Assembly (NCBI GenBank): GCA_016719855.1
Contig: JADJYH010000031.1
Coordinates: 38,560-102,559, forward strand
Direction of reading: 5' to 3'
DNA from: Saprospiraceae bacterium
Lineage (GTDB): Bacteria; Bacteroidota; Bacteroidia; Chitinophagales; Saprospiraceae
DNA: 64,000 nucleotides
Part shown: positions 42,208-50,851 of the stretch, piece by piece
Layout of the letters: every line of letters begins with the position of its first letter
Position numbering within the stretch: position 1 is the stretch's first letter
Position numbers and translations under genes: made by a program
Notes under the pieces: generated by a model
Told to the model about the DNA's origin: nothing
Database searches by the model: none
The model's input: the letters and a program-made list of their open reading frames with translations, nothing else

Positions 42208-43416
42208 ATGTCAGACGTAATTGCGCAGCCACTTTCCCGATTGGTTTCAGAGATGAACGAAAGCGCCACCATCAAAATGGCGCAAATGGCCCGTGACCTC
42301 AAGGCCAAGGGAAACGACGTGATAGACCTCAGCCTCGGCGAACCGGATTTCGACACCCCAGCGCACATCAAGGAAGCGGCCAAGCGGGCGCTCGACGCTG
42401 GTTTTACGAAGTACACCCCCGTGCCGGGCCTCGTGGAGCTGCGCCAGGCCATCATCCACAAATTCAAGCGGGACAACGGGCTGGACTTTGCCCTGAACCA
42501 AATCGTGGTGTCCAACGGTGCCAAGCAGACCATCGCCAACCTCTGCCTCGCCATCCTTGACCCCGGTGATGAGGTCATCCTCTTCGCACCGTACTGGGTC
42601 AGCTACGCCGAAATCGTGAAGATGTGCGGCGGCGTGCCCGTGGAAGTGGGCGCTGGCGTGGAGCAGGATTTCAAAGTGACCGCCGACCAAGTGGCCGCTG
42701 CCATCACCGACCGCACGAAGATCGTGCTGTTCAGTTCGCCTTGCAACCCGACGGGATCAGTGTACGGAAAGGAAGAACTGGAGGCCATCGCCGCCGTCAT
42801 TGCGCCGCACGAACAAATCGTCATCATCTCCGACGAAATTTACGAATACATCAACTTCACGGGAAGCCACGCCAGCATTGGCGCAGTGCCCAGCGTGAAG
42901 CACCGCACGGTGACAGTCAACGGCTTTGCCAAGGGCTTCGCCATGACGGGCTGGCGGCTCGGCTACATGGGCGGCCCGGCTTATTTGGTGGCTGCTTGCG
43001 CAAAAATCCAGGGCCAGTTCACCAGCGGTGCCAATGCGTTCAGCCAGAAGGCCGCAGCCTACGCCCTTGAAGCGGACATGACGCCCACCCATAAAATGCG
43101 GGACGAGTTCCTGCGCCGTCGCAACATCGTCATTGAACTGGTGGAAAAAATACCCGGCTTCATCGTGAACAAGCCGGAAGGTGCGTTCTACGTCTTCCCC
43201 GACATCAGCCACTACTTCGGCAAGTCTGATGGAAAAGTGACCATCCGCACCGCCGACGATTTCTGCGAGTTCCTGCTGCTGAACGCCCATGTCGGCACAG
43301 TCGGCGGCGATTCGTTCGGTGCGCCGGATTGTTTCAGGATTTCGTATGCTGCCAGCGAGGAGTCGCTGCGGAAGGCGATTGGGCGGATTGCGGAGGCGGT
43401 GGGGAAGTTGAAGTGA
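42208..43416 (+). CDS. Class I PLP-dependent aminotransferase, aspartate aminotransferase-like
   Basis: The 402-residue fold-type I aminotransferase has the substrate-side motif LSLGEPDFDTPAHI, GFTKYTPVPGLVELRQAI, VVSNGAKQTIANL, SSPCNPTGSVYGKEEL, the PLP-binding IISDEIYEYINF and the Schiff-base lysine in VNGFAKGFAMTGWRLGYMG (the motif is usually SKxxAMTGWR, here AKGFAMTGWR, with the lysine retained). The C-terminal substrate Arg is in APDCFRISYAASEESLR. This is the thermophile-type AspAT (I-gamma) clade, which transfers the amino group between aspartate and 2-oxoglutarate. It is monocistronic by context. Confidence 0.93.
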   Translation: MSDVIAQPLSRLVSEMNESATIKMAQMARDLKAKGNDVIDLSLGEPDFDTPAHIKEAAKRALDAGFTKYTPVPGLVELRQAIIHKFKRDNGLDFALNQIVVSNGAKQTIANLCLAILDPGDEVILFAPYWVSYAEIVKMCGGVPVEVGAGVEQDFKVTADQVAAAITDRTKIVLFSSPCNPTGSVYGKEELEAIAAVIAPHEQIVIISDEIYEYINFTGSHASIGAVPSVKHRTVTVNGFAKGFAMTGWRLGYMGGPAYLVAACAKIQGQFTSGANAFSQKAAAYALEADMTPTHKMRDEFLRRRNIVIELVEKIPGFIVNKPEGAFYVFPDISHYFGKSDGKVTIRTADDFCEFLLLNAHVGTVGGDSFGAPDCFRISYAASEESLRKAIGRIAEAVGKLK

Positions 43417-43459
43417 GAAATAGTGTAATTGAGGCAGCAGTTCATAATGAGATGCTGCC

Positions 43460-44344
43460 TCAATTAAATTGTAACATTCTTGTGTAACTACACATTGGAA
43501 ACAAAAAATCTTTATCTCCAATAAAAAAACCTAAATATAAAGCACTTTTTTTCCCATGATGGGAATATCCAATTAAATAATTTATTGTTGCCTCATCGAT
43601 AAAGAAATTATTGATTTCTAACGATAATCCGGACTTTTTTCCAACATCAATTTTTGCCCCCAAAGCGTACAATAAAGGCGTCCATTCCCTAGCTTCCCCC
43701 TCAAAGCCTGCTATACCTTTTGAAAAGGAAAAATTAATGTATGTTTTACGGTGACCAATTGTGAAAGATGTAAAGGGCAAAAAGGCTCTCATATCTTGTA
43801 TCTCATCATGATTAAAGTCTTTGCCTAGCGATACTAAGCTACCGACCGACCAATTTGCATATCGTGTATTTAATAATGAACTTTTTACACTTGACCATCC
43901 TATGACACCACTTGGCAAGGCGAGTAGGCCAACTCCCGCATTGATTTTGTTAGTTAACCCATAGTTGAAACTATGAAAAACTAGCATCTGATTGAAATAT
44001 TCTCCCTCTCCTTTTTTCAACATAAACGCCGTTGGCAAAAGCATAAGATGTTCTGATTTTTCGAGTATCGCATTTTCAGGTCTCAAATCTTTCCGTTTCA
44101 CAACAGAAATCGAAGTGACATTAATGGATTCAAAATGAACGATTGCTTTATTTTTTAGCCTAAAAAAATAGCCACTCGAATCTATATACATGACACTGCC
44201 AATGAACCTGTCGCCCCTCACAGTTTTCAAGATTTGAGTTTGGTGGGGGTTGCCAATCTTTAAATTGCCTCTGATGATTGTTTGTGCATAGCCATGAAAG
44301 TGGAATAAAAAAACGAATAAAAAGATTGCGTGAATCAGTTTCAT
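43460..44344 (-). CDS. Secreted outer-membrane-like hypothetical protein
   Basis: The 294-residue protein has the signal peptide MKLIHAIFLFVFLFHFHGYA before QTIIRG. The N-terminal mature part QILKTVRGDRFIGSVMYIDS resembles an SH3-like strand set. The rest has outer-membrane beta-barrel rhythm (LVFHSFNYGLTNKINAGVGL, YANWSVGSLVSLGKDFN, KTYINFSFSKGIAGF, SGLSLEINNFFIDEAT), though the final strand is not a textbook one. No family name can be given. It is distinctly AT-rich compared with the flanking aminotransferase and carbonic anhydrase genes, like the secreted gene at 35032-35727. Confidence 0.65.
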   Translation of the reverse strand: MKLIHAIFLFVFLFHFHGYAQTIIRGNLKIGNPHQTQILKTVRGDRFIGSVMYIDSSGYFFRLKNKAIVHFESINVTSISVVKRKDLRPENAILEKSEHLMLLPTAFMLKKGEGEYFNQMLVFHSFNYGLTNKINAGVGLLALPSGVIGWSSVKSSLLNTRYANWSVGSLVSLGKDFNHDEIQDMRAFLPFTSFTIGHRKTYINFSFSKGIAGFEGEAREWTPLLYALGAKIDVGKKSGLSLEINNFFIDEATINYLIGYSHHGKKSALYLGFFIGDKDFLFPMCSYTRMLQFN

Positions 44345-44346
44345 AA

Positions 44347-44415
44347 AAATGAAGGATTGAAATTGGAGAATAGAAAATTAGAAGGCAGTTACATTTTCAA
44401 TTATCAACTCTCATT
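44347..44415. repeat. Degenerate GAAAATT-like inverted repeat
   Basis: GAAGGATTGAAATTGGAGAA at the left and an imperfect inverse ending ACTCTCATTCCTT at the right; pairing is partial. It lies between a gene start (44344) and the carbonic anhydrase stop (44411). Confidence 0.55.
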
Positions 44416-44926
44416 CCTTAAACCACCCCGCATACATCACATAGCTGTTTGCGATGCGCTCCATCGTGCCAGTCATTATTTCTGGTGGAACAGGTTTCAC
44501 CTTTTTCGCTGGCACACCAGCGTAAATATGCCCCGGCTCCAGCACCGAGTTTTCCAGCACCACGGCTCCGGCGGCGATGAGGCAGTTTTCTCCGACCACG
44601 GCATGGTCCATCACGATGGCACCCATGCCCACCAGCACATTGTCGTGGAGGGTGCACCCATGAACTAGCGCCCGGTGGCCGATGCTCACGTTGTTGCCGA
44701 TGGTCGTGCCCGCCTTGAGGTAGGTGCCGTGGATGATGGCGCCGTCCTGCACGTTCACTTTATTGCCCATGCGGATGCTGTTCACATCCCCTCTAATGAC
44801 GGCGGTGAACCAGACGCTGCACTGGTCGCCCATGATGACGTCGCCGATGATGGTGGCGTTGTCGGCGAGATAGCAGTCGTTGCCAAATTGTGGGGTGAAG
44901 CCCCGGACGGGTTTGATAAGTGCCAT
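44411..44926 (-). CDS. Gamma carbonic anhydrase family protein
   Basis: The 171-residue left-handed beta-helix protein has the hexapeptide rhythm. The three zinc-ligand His of the family are visible: GAIIHGTYL, NVSIGHRALVHGCTL (two His). WFTAVIRGDVNSIRMGNKVN carries the Arg and Asp conserved in Cam/YrdA/PaaY proteins, and the C-terminal helix GTMERIANSYVMYAGWFKE is present. It may interconvert CO2 and bicarbonate, but many bacterial members show little activity, so the reaction is tentative. A GTTATGA hairpin lies just upstream of the start. Confidence 0.92.
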   Translation of the reverse strand: MALIKPVRGFTPQFGNDCYLADNATIIGDVIMGDQCSVWFTAVIRGDVNSIRMGNKVNVQDGAIIHGTYLKAGTTIGNNVSIGHRALVHGCTLHDNVLVGMGAIVMDHAVVGENCLIAAGAVVLENSVLEPGHIYAGVPAKKVKPVPPEIMTGTMERIANSYVMYAGWFKE

Positions 44927-44932
44927 TTTAGC

Positions 44933-45000
44933 GAGTTATGAGTTATGAGTTATAAGTTTGGGGTGCAATAATTCATAACTCATAACTCATAACCAAATTA
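44933..45000. repeat. Heptamer hairpin element, GTTATGA family
   Basis: The left arm GAGTTATGAGTTATGAGTTA (from 44933) faces the right arm AACTCATAACTCATAACC (to about 44994), loop about 8 bases. It lies between the DUF4349 stop and the carbonic anhydrase start. Confidence 0.9.
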
Positions 45001-45010
45001 AAAGCATTGT

Positions 45011-45947
45011 TTAAACCTGCTTCCGCCGAATCTTGCTCCAAATCCAACGGCGTTTCCACAAAAACAGGCCAATCAGCAGCAGCAACGGCCAAATGGTGAC
45101 CAACCCAATCACGAGGCCCTGCATCAGTTCCCAGCCGTTCTTCAGGCCACTGACCAGTTTTCACCCAAAACGACTCCCGGAACACGCTCGGCTCTGGGCG
45201 GAACTCGATTTCTTGGTAGAGTTCGAGGCGGATGGTGCTCATGCCCACTTGGTCCTTCAGATAGCGCAGACGGCCTTCCTTGGCCTCGATTTCCTCTTGG
45301 ATGATGCGGATTTGCTCCTCCGCATCCAGTACGTCCTTCACGGTTTTGGCCTTGGTGCGCAGGATTTCCACGTAGCGGTCACGCACGGCGATTTTGGTTT
45401 TCAGGCGGGTGGTAATGTCCACGTACTCCTCCGTCACGTCCTGCGAACTGATGCGTTTGTACTGCGTGAAAATTGCCTCCTGACCCAGGTCGTCGAGCAG
45501 CGAGTCAAAGCGGGCAGCGGGTACTCGGATGGTGATGGCGTTGGTGGTTTCGTAGCTGCTGTTGGTCAGTTCGCTGTCCGAGACGTAGCCGCCGTGCTTT
45601 GTGGCCAACAGGTTGGCCTGCCGACTGCTGGCGTTCACGTCCTTCACTTGGATGCGGTAGTTGGCCGTCTTGATGATTTGACGGGGGATGGGCGCTTGGG
45701 CAGTTGGCGTTTTGGGGTCTTTGGAAGGTTGAGTAGGTTGGGCTTGTGGAGGAGCGGGCGGCGGGGTTTCTTCTTGGTCTTGGGGGTTGGATTCCGACTC
45801 TCTTGCAAAGGATTCCATCGCAGGTGCAGCCTGGTCAGCGGCCACTCCTGAATCAGCCTTTGAAAAATCGGCGTTGCCCGCTTTTTGGCAGGCAGTGGCG
45901 AGCAGCAGCAGTTGGAAAATGGCGAAAACGACGATTGATTTTTTCAT
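45011..45947 (-). CDS. DUF4349 lipoprotein with coiled coil and C-terminal membrane helix, one frameshift
   Basis: The start at 45947 gives MKKSIVVFAIFQLLLLATAC, a lipobox with Cys20. A Pro/Gln-rich linker is followed by the DUF4349 core: RQIIKTANYRIQVKDVNASS, TKHGGYVSDSELTN, ITIRVPAARFDSLLDDLGQ and a long coiled coil with VDITTRLKTKIAVRDRYVEI and AEEQIRIIQEEIEAKEGRLR. The uncorrected frame would run on to 44973 with a nonsense tail, but a one-base shift near 45155 gives SGLKNGWELMQGL, a strong membrane helix and a basic tail KRRWIWSKIRRKQV ending at TAA 45011. That is the normal family C-terminus. Function of the family is unknown; an inner-membrane-tethered envelope role is likely. Confidence 0.85.
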
Positions 45948-46134
45948 AAGGAAATTTGATTTTTGGTGATAGATGCGGTTTGCGAAGCGAAGGACATAAA
46001 GATGGGGCGGTTTTTTTTGAAAAGGAAAATTTTTCAAGCGATACGATTGCTTTGAGCAATCGCATCGCTACTCACAAATTTGGAAGAACACTGACTGCCC
46101 CTATCGAACTGCCGAACTTCACTACCTTCGCACC

Positions 46135-47372
46135 ATGACTTCCTTACCTCACCGAACGTGGCCTCTACCCACCTTTCATTGATGCGAAACCCTCGCCGTT
46201 GCTGGGTATCGTGGTCGTCATCCCTTGCCACGATGAAGACTTCCTGCTCCTCAGCCTCATGTCCTTGCGCCGCTGCGAGCGGCCAAAGTGCGATGTGGAG
46301 GTCATCGTGGTGGTGAACGAAAGCGAGGACGCCCCCGCCGCCGTCCGGGAGAAGAACCGGACAACTTGCGAACAAGCACAGCGCTGGGCTTTGACGAACA
46401 ACCAGGGCTGGCTGCGCTTCCACATCCTGCACCTCGACAATTTGCCGAAGAAACACGCCGGGGTCGGCCTCGCCCGCAAGATTGGAATGGACGAGGCATG
46501 TTATCGCTTCGCAAAAATAGGCAACCAGCAGGGCGTCATCGCCTGCTTCGATGCGGACAGCCGATGCGAGCGCAACTACTTGCAGGCCATCCACGCCCAT
46601 TTCACCGAAAACCCACGGGTGCAAGCTTGCGGCATCCGCTTCGAGCACCCGCTCTCCGGCCCCGACTTCCCCGACGAGGTCTATCACGCCATCACGTTGT
46701 ACGAACTGCACCTGCGCTACTATGTGCTGGCGCAACGTTGGGCGGGCATCCCGCACGCTTGGCAGACTATCGGGAGCAGCATGGCCGTGCGCTGCGATGC
46801 CTACCAGCAGCAGGGCGGCATGAACCGTCGGCAGGCAGGCGAGGATTTTTATTTTTTGCACAAGTTCATCCCATTGGGCGGCTTCGCCGAAATAACGGCG
46901 ACAAAGGTCATCCCCTCCCCTCGCCCATCGCACCGGGTTCCGTTCGGTACGGGTCGGGCAGTTGGCGAGTTGCTGAAAAATGGCGGGCAATACCTGACCT
47001 ACTCGCCTCATAGCTTTGAGGATTTGCAGGTGTTTTTGAGCCAAGAATTGCACGGATTGCACGGATTGGAGGACTTGGAAGCACTGTACGCACGGTTGCC
47101 GGAGAGCATTGGCCGCTTTTTGCGCTTAAATGGTTTTGAAAAAAAACTCGCTTGAAATCCAGTTGAACACGAGCAATGCAGAGGCGTTCCAAAAGCGTTT
47201 TTGGCGTTGGTTCGATGCGTTTTTGGTGATGAAGTACGTGCATTTTGCGAGAGAAAACTACTACCCAGATGTGGAGGTAACCGTAGGGGCGAGGTGGTTG
47301 ATGGGGAAGTTGGGATTATCGAACGGTGATGAGACGGCGAGGGGGATGCTGGAAAAACTGCGTAAGCTGTAA
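46135..47372 (+). CDS. Glycosyltransferase family 2-like protein, two frameshifts
   Basis: The conserved text begins YLTERGLYPPFIDAKPSPLL, out of phase with the ATG at 46135 by one base near 46140, so I infer a small indel right after the start. The GT-A core follows: GIVVVIPCHDEDFLLLSLMS, VEVIVVVNESEDAP, then GVIACFDADSRCERNYLQAI with the DxD-type metal site and QTIGSSMAVRCDAY plus AGEDFYFLHKFIPLGGF (the ED acceptor motif). Near 47148 an eight-A run is one base too long; correcting it continues EKNSLEIQLNTSNAEAFQKR and ends at 47372 with MGKLGLSNGDETARGML. Donor and acceptor are unknown. No other glycan gene is adjacent. Confidence 0.82.
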
Positions 47373-47462
47373 TATTTCAAATTGCAAAACGGTAGTTTCT
47401 CGATTCCCTTTTTTTCCACTATTTTTGTCAAAAGAATGTTTCAGCAATCAAATCAATCCTCA

Positions 47463-48085
47463 ATGTTGACGACTACTGCCTTTGATGAAATCGTAAATTT
47501 TATTGCATCGGAAAACCCTGCAAGAGTGCTTGCTTTCAAGGCTTCGAGCCACCACAAGGGTATTCGACTGTTGAGAAATCAAACAGGCGCTTTGCCTCAG
47601 GACAAGCCGAACTTGCCATTACCTCCCCTTGGAACATCTTATGCAGCTTGCAAAAAATCCGGCAAATCAAATGCCCCAAATAGGGCGATGGTATGGGCCA
47701 GCAAAACATTGAAAGTGTCGATATTTCTCCTTTATTGGCTATGAAATTGACCATATAATTTCAATAAAACATGGCGGGGTTGGTACACTTTTAAACCTCG
47801 CTTGGGCATGTGCAATCTGCAACCTCAACAAAGGCACGGATGTCGGTACTCTGCTCTTACCTTCCCAAGATTTTGTTCGGTTTTTTAATCCAAGAATTGA
47901 CGATTGGGCCTTTCATTTTGAAATTTCCGGTACGCTGATTTTACCAAAACGACTATTGGCGAGGCTACCGTGAAGATATTACAACTCAACCAAGTTGATA
48001 GGCTCATGGAACGGCAGATGCTCGTAAATGCTGGGCTTTACCCTCCGCCGCCTGATTTTTTCTTCACCAATTCGTTGTCAAGCAC
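47463..48085 (+). pseudogene. Degraded HNH endonuclease locus with its small upstream partner
   Basis: From 47463 (MLTTTAFDEIVNFIASENPA) runs the start of a roughly 70-residue protein. Its middle and end can be followed only by changing frame twice (later text HYLPLEHLMQLAKN). An HNH nuclease body then appears in a third frame: IGYEIDHIISIKHGGVGTLL, NLAWACAICNLNKGTDVGTL, DFVRFFNPRIDDWAFHF, and finally, after another shift near 47960, EATVKILQLNQVDRLMERQM. DH...NLAxACxxCNxxKG is the HNH core. The CxxC at the N-terminus of such enzymes is not found, so the 5' part of the nuclease seems deleted. Four or more lesions exceed what the error rate elsewhere suggests, so I favour a true pseudogene. 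The 3' limit is uncertain. Confidence 0.65.
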
Positions 48086-49013
48086 TCACTTCCTTGCCGC
48101 CAACAAATACAGCACCGCCATCCTAATCGCCACACCATTTTCCACCTGCTGCAAAATGATGCTGTGCTCCGAGTCGGCCACGTCGCTGGTGATTTCCACG
48201 CCCCGGTTGATGGGGCCGGGGTGCATGATGATGATTTTTTTGCCGATGCTGTCGAGCAGTTCCCGGTTGATGCCGAAGTAGAGCGAGTATTCCCGAAGGG
48301 AGGGGAAATACTTGATGTCCTGCCGCTCCAACTGGATGCGCAGGACGTTGGCCACGTCGCACCATTCGAGGGTCTTGCGCACGTCGTGCTCCACGCCGAC
48401 GCCAAGCTGTGGCAGGTGCTTGGGAATGAGCGTTGGCGGGCCGCAGACCTTGACTTCTGCGCCGAGTTTTTGCAAGCAAAAAATATTGCTGAGGGCCACC
48501 CGTGAGTGGGTGATGTCGCCGAAGATGGCGATTTTCTTTCCAGCCAAATCGCCCAATTGCTTCCCGGATACTGAAGGCGTCGAGCAGTGCCTGCGTGGGG
48601 TGCTCGTGGGTGCCGTCCCCGGCGTTGATGATGTTGGCGGAGATGTTTCTGGCCAAAAATTGCGGAGCGCCCGGCGCTGGATGGCGCATCACTATCATGT
48701 CCACCTTCATGGAGAGGACATTGTTCACGGTATCGAGCAGGGTCTCGCCCTTGCTGACGGAGGAGGCGCTGGCGGAAAAGTTGACGGTATCGGCGCTGAG
48801 GCGTTTTTCGGCCAGTTCGAAGGAAATGCGGGTGCGGGTGCTGTTCTCAAAAAACATGTTGGCCACCGTGATGTCCCGCAGCGACGGCACTTTTTTGATG
48901 GGGCGGTTGATGACTTCCTTGAACTCGTCCGCCGTCTCGAAGATGAGTTGGATGTCGTCTTCGGTAAGGTATTTTATACCCAATAAGTGCTTGGTGCTGA
49001 GTTGTGCTTGCAT
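48086..49013 (-). CDS. pyrB: Aspartate carbamoyltransferase catalytic subunit, one frameshift
   Basis: PyrB joins carbamoyl phosphate and aspartate, the first committed pyrimidine step. The carbamoyl-phosphate motif FFENSTRTRISFELAEKRL and the loop SASSVSKGETLLDTVNNVLS are intact, as are VMRHPAPGAPQFLA and DGTHEHPTQALLDAFSIREA. One extra A near 48556 breaks the frame; removing it continues GDLAGKKIAIFGDITHSRVA, the aspartate-domain start, then MHPGPINRGVEITSDVADSE and the normal C-terminus ILQQVENGVAIRMAVLYLLA. The joined length of about 309 residues is normal. The gene follows pyrR on the same strand, across a heptamer hairpin. Confidence 0.95.
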
Positions 49014-49020
49014 TTTTTTT

Positions 49021-49099
49021 GAGACTTTAGACAGGAGACATTAGACTTTAGACAGTTCCGTTGTACCATCTAATGTCTAAAGTCTAGTGTCTAGTGTCT
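49021..49099. repeat. Heptamer hairpin element, CTAATGT family, in the pyrR-pyrB gap
   Basis: The left arm (49021-49055, GACTTTAGACAGGAGACATT...) faces the right arm (49065-49099, CTAATGTCTAAAGTCTAGTG...). The right arm encodes the last residues KDTRH and the TAG of pyrR; the left arm ends eight bases before pyrB. Confidence 0.88.
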
Positions 49100-49641
49100 T
49101 TTTGCGGAAACAACAAAACCTGGTCTATGCCTTCCACTTCCTGCCATTCCACCCGGACGTAGGCTTCGTCGAGCGAGTCCACCCGGATGCCGGTGTAGTC
49201 GGCCTTGATGGGCAGGTCACGGTTAAAGCGGCGGTCAACAAGCGCCATTAGTTCGACCTTGTGCGGTCTGCCGAAGTCGCCGAGGGCAGACATGGCGGCC
49301 TGCACGGAGCGGCCCGTGTAGAGCACGTCGTCCATGAGCACCACGTTTTTGCCCTCCACCAAAAAATCCATTTCCGTCACGCTTGCCCGCAGGGGCTTGC
49401 TGCGGTGGCGGAAGTCGTCCCGGTAAAAAGTGATGTCGAGCTTGCCGTTTTCGATGCTGGTAGCGCCCGTGATTTCGAGCAGCCGCTGGTGGATTCGGTG
49501 GAGGAGCGGCACCCCGCCCTGCTGTATCCCGATGAGGCAGGTGTTTTGGAAGGTGTCGTGGTTTTCAATCAATTGATGGCAAAGGCGGTCAATGGTCAGC
49601 GCAAACCGCTCTTTCGTTAGTATGACTCGTCCGTTGCTCAT
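49084..49641 (-). CDS. pyrR: PyrR: pyr operon regulator / uracil phosphoribosyltransferase
   Basis: The 185-residue phosphoribosyltransferase has the PRPP signature NVVLMDDVLYTGRSVQAAMS, GIQQGGVPLLHRI and DITFYRDDFRHR (the flexible loop), characteristic of PyrR. In Bacillus PyrR binds pyr mRNA and promotes attenuation; in other bacteria it may work mainly as a uracil phosphoribosyltransferase. The hairpin between pyrR and pyrB is a generic repeat and not a pyr attenuator, so RNA regulation is not supported here. The C-terminus is repeat-encoded. Confidence 0.93.
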   Translation of the reverse strand: MSNGRVILTKERFALTIDRLCHQLIENHDTFQNTCLIGIQQGGVPLLHRIHQRLLEITGATSIENGKLDITFYRDDFRHRSKPLRASVTEMDFLVEGKNVVLMDDVLYTGRSVQAAMSALGDFGRPHKVELMALVDRRFNRDLPIKADYTGIRVDSLDEAYVRVEWQEVEGIDQVLLFPQKDTRH

Positions 49642-49646
49642 GGCGG

Positions 49647-49654
49647 CAAAGGTA
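49647..49654 (-). promoter_or_regulatory. Candidate pyrR -7 box (TACCTTTG)
   Basis: A perfect TAnnTTTG on the minus strand ending only six bases before the pyrR ATG. If used, the pyrRB transcript would be nearly leaderless, leaving no room for an upstream PyrR attenuator. Confidence 0.55.
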
Positions 49655-49763
49655 GAAATTTTTAGTTGGCAGTTCGACGTTGGGGTGGCACAGTCCTGTC
49701 TGAAACTCGGTGATAAACTAAATCGACTCCAACTTTTCGAACTTAGGAGTGTAACTACGTCAC

Positions 49764-50753
49764 TTATTTCTCCACAAACGCCTTCATCTCGTCCACCATT
49801 TCCGGGCTGCCCATCGCCACCGTCACCCGCTGGTGCAGGCCCGTGGGTTCAAGTTCGAGCACCCGTTCCAATTGACAGGTGATGGCCTTGCCGCCCGCCT
49901 GTTCCACCACGAAGCCGATGGGGTTGCACTCGTAGAGCAGGCGGAGCTTGCCGAGTGGGTACTTGCGGGTGTTCGGGTAGAGGAAAATGCCGCCCTGGAA
50001 CAGGATGCGGTGGATGTCGCTGACCATAGAGCCGATGTAGCGGAGCTGCATGTTGTTGTCCGAGCAGTGGTCAATATAGCGGCGCATTTCCACGTCGAAC
50101 TTGAGGTAATAGCCCTGGTTGATGGAGTAGTAATTGCTCCGACTCGGAATCTGGATGTTCTGGTGCGAGAGGCAGAACTCGCCGATGGTGGGGTCGAGGG
50201 TGAAGCCGTTCACGCCGCTGCCCGTCGAGTAAACGAGGATGGTAGACGTGCCGTACAGCACGTACCCGGCGGCAACGAGGTTGACGCCTTTTTGCAAAAA
50301 ATCTGCTTGCGTCACCGGCCCGTTGACGTCGCTCTCCCGGCGGTAGATGCCGAAAATGGTGCCGACGGACACGTTCACGTCAATGTTGGAAGAGCCATCG
50401 AGAGGGTCCATCACCACCACGTACTTGCTCTCCTTGCCCCGCAACGTTTGCACGGGGATGAACTCCTCGTTTTCCTCGGAAGCGATGCCAGCACATTCAC
50501 CGCTGTTGCTCAAGCAATCAATGAACTTCTCGTTGGCATAAATGTCGAGCTTCTGCACGGTATCGCCGTGGAGGTTTTCGTTGCCAACGGCGCCGAGGAT
50601 GTTGAGCAGGCCCGCCTTGTTGACTTCCCGGTTTACGATTTTGGCGGCTACGCCAATGTCACGGAGCAGCCCGGTGAGTTCGCCCGTGGCGAAATTATGC
50701 TCCTGTTGCCGACGAATGATGAACTCGTCAAGGGTTACGATTCTATTTTGCAT
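49764..50753 (-). CDS. fbp: Class I fructose-1,6-bisphosphatase
   Basis: The gluconeogenic enzyme hydrolysing fructose-1,6-bisphosphate. The metal site KYVVVMDPLDGSSNIDVNVS is intact, preceded by AGIASEENEEF (the Glu pair) and GDTVQKLDIYANEKF. IGSMVSDIHRILFQGGIFLY and KLRLLYECNPIGFVVEQAGG are the usual sugar-binding segments. The 329-residue length is normal for class I. It starts with ATG at 50753, followed upstream by an octamer hairpin that separates it from the esterase gene. Confidence 0.96.
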   Translation of the reverse strand: MQNRIVTLDEFIIRRQQEHNFATGELTGLLRDIGVAAKIVNREVNKAGLLNILGAVGNENLHGDTVQKLDIYANEKFIDCLSNSGECAGIASEENEEFIPVQTLRGKESKYVVVMDPLDGSSNIDVNVSVGTIFGIYRRESDVNGPVTQADFLQKGVNLVAAGYVLYGTSTILVYSTGSGVNGFTLDPTIGEFCLSHQNIQIPSRSNYYSINQGYYLKFDVEMRRYIDHCSDNNMQLRYIGSMVSDIHRILFQGGIFLYPNTRKYPLGKLRLLYECNPIGFVVEQAGGKAITCQLERVLELEPTGLHQRVTVAMGSPEMVDEMKAFVEK

Positions 50754-50773
50754 AATAATTTGGTTAGGTAAAA

Positions 50774-50851
50774 GAGGGTGAGGAGTGAGAGGGGTGATCG
50801 GGTGAGCTGGGTCTCATGCCCAATCTCACATCTCTCACCCGATCACCTCTC
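50774..50851. repeat. Octamer hairpin element, GAGCGGGT family
   Basis: The left arm (50774-50806) and right arm (50825-50851) pair over GAGAGGTGATCGGGTGAG with small bulges. The right arm touches the TAG stop of the esterase gene. Confidence 0.88.

Noticed and set aside
44973..45010. Apparent C-terminal tail LVMSYEL of the DUF4349 protein encoded by the GTTATGA array
   Set aside because: It arises only in the shifted frame; correcting one base near 45155 gives a membrane helix and a natural stop at 45011, before the array.
49021..49099. pyr attenuator between pyrR and pyrB
   Set aside because: The hairpin is a member of the CTAATGT array family found in unrelated junctions, so a PyrR-specific structure is not supported.
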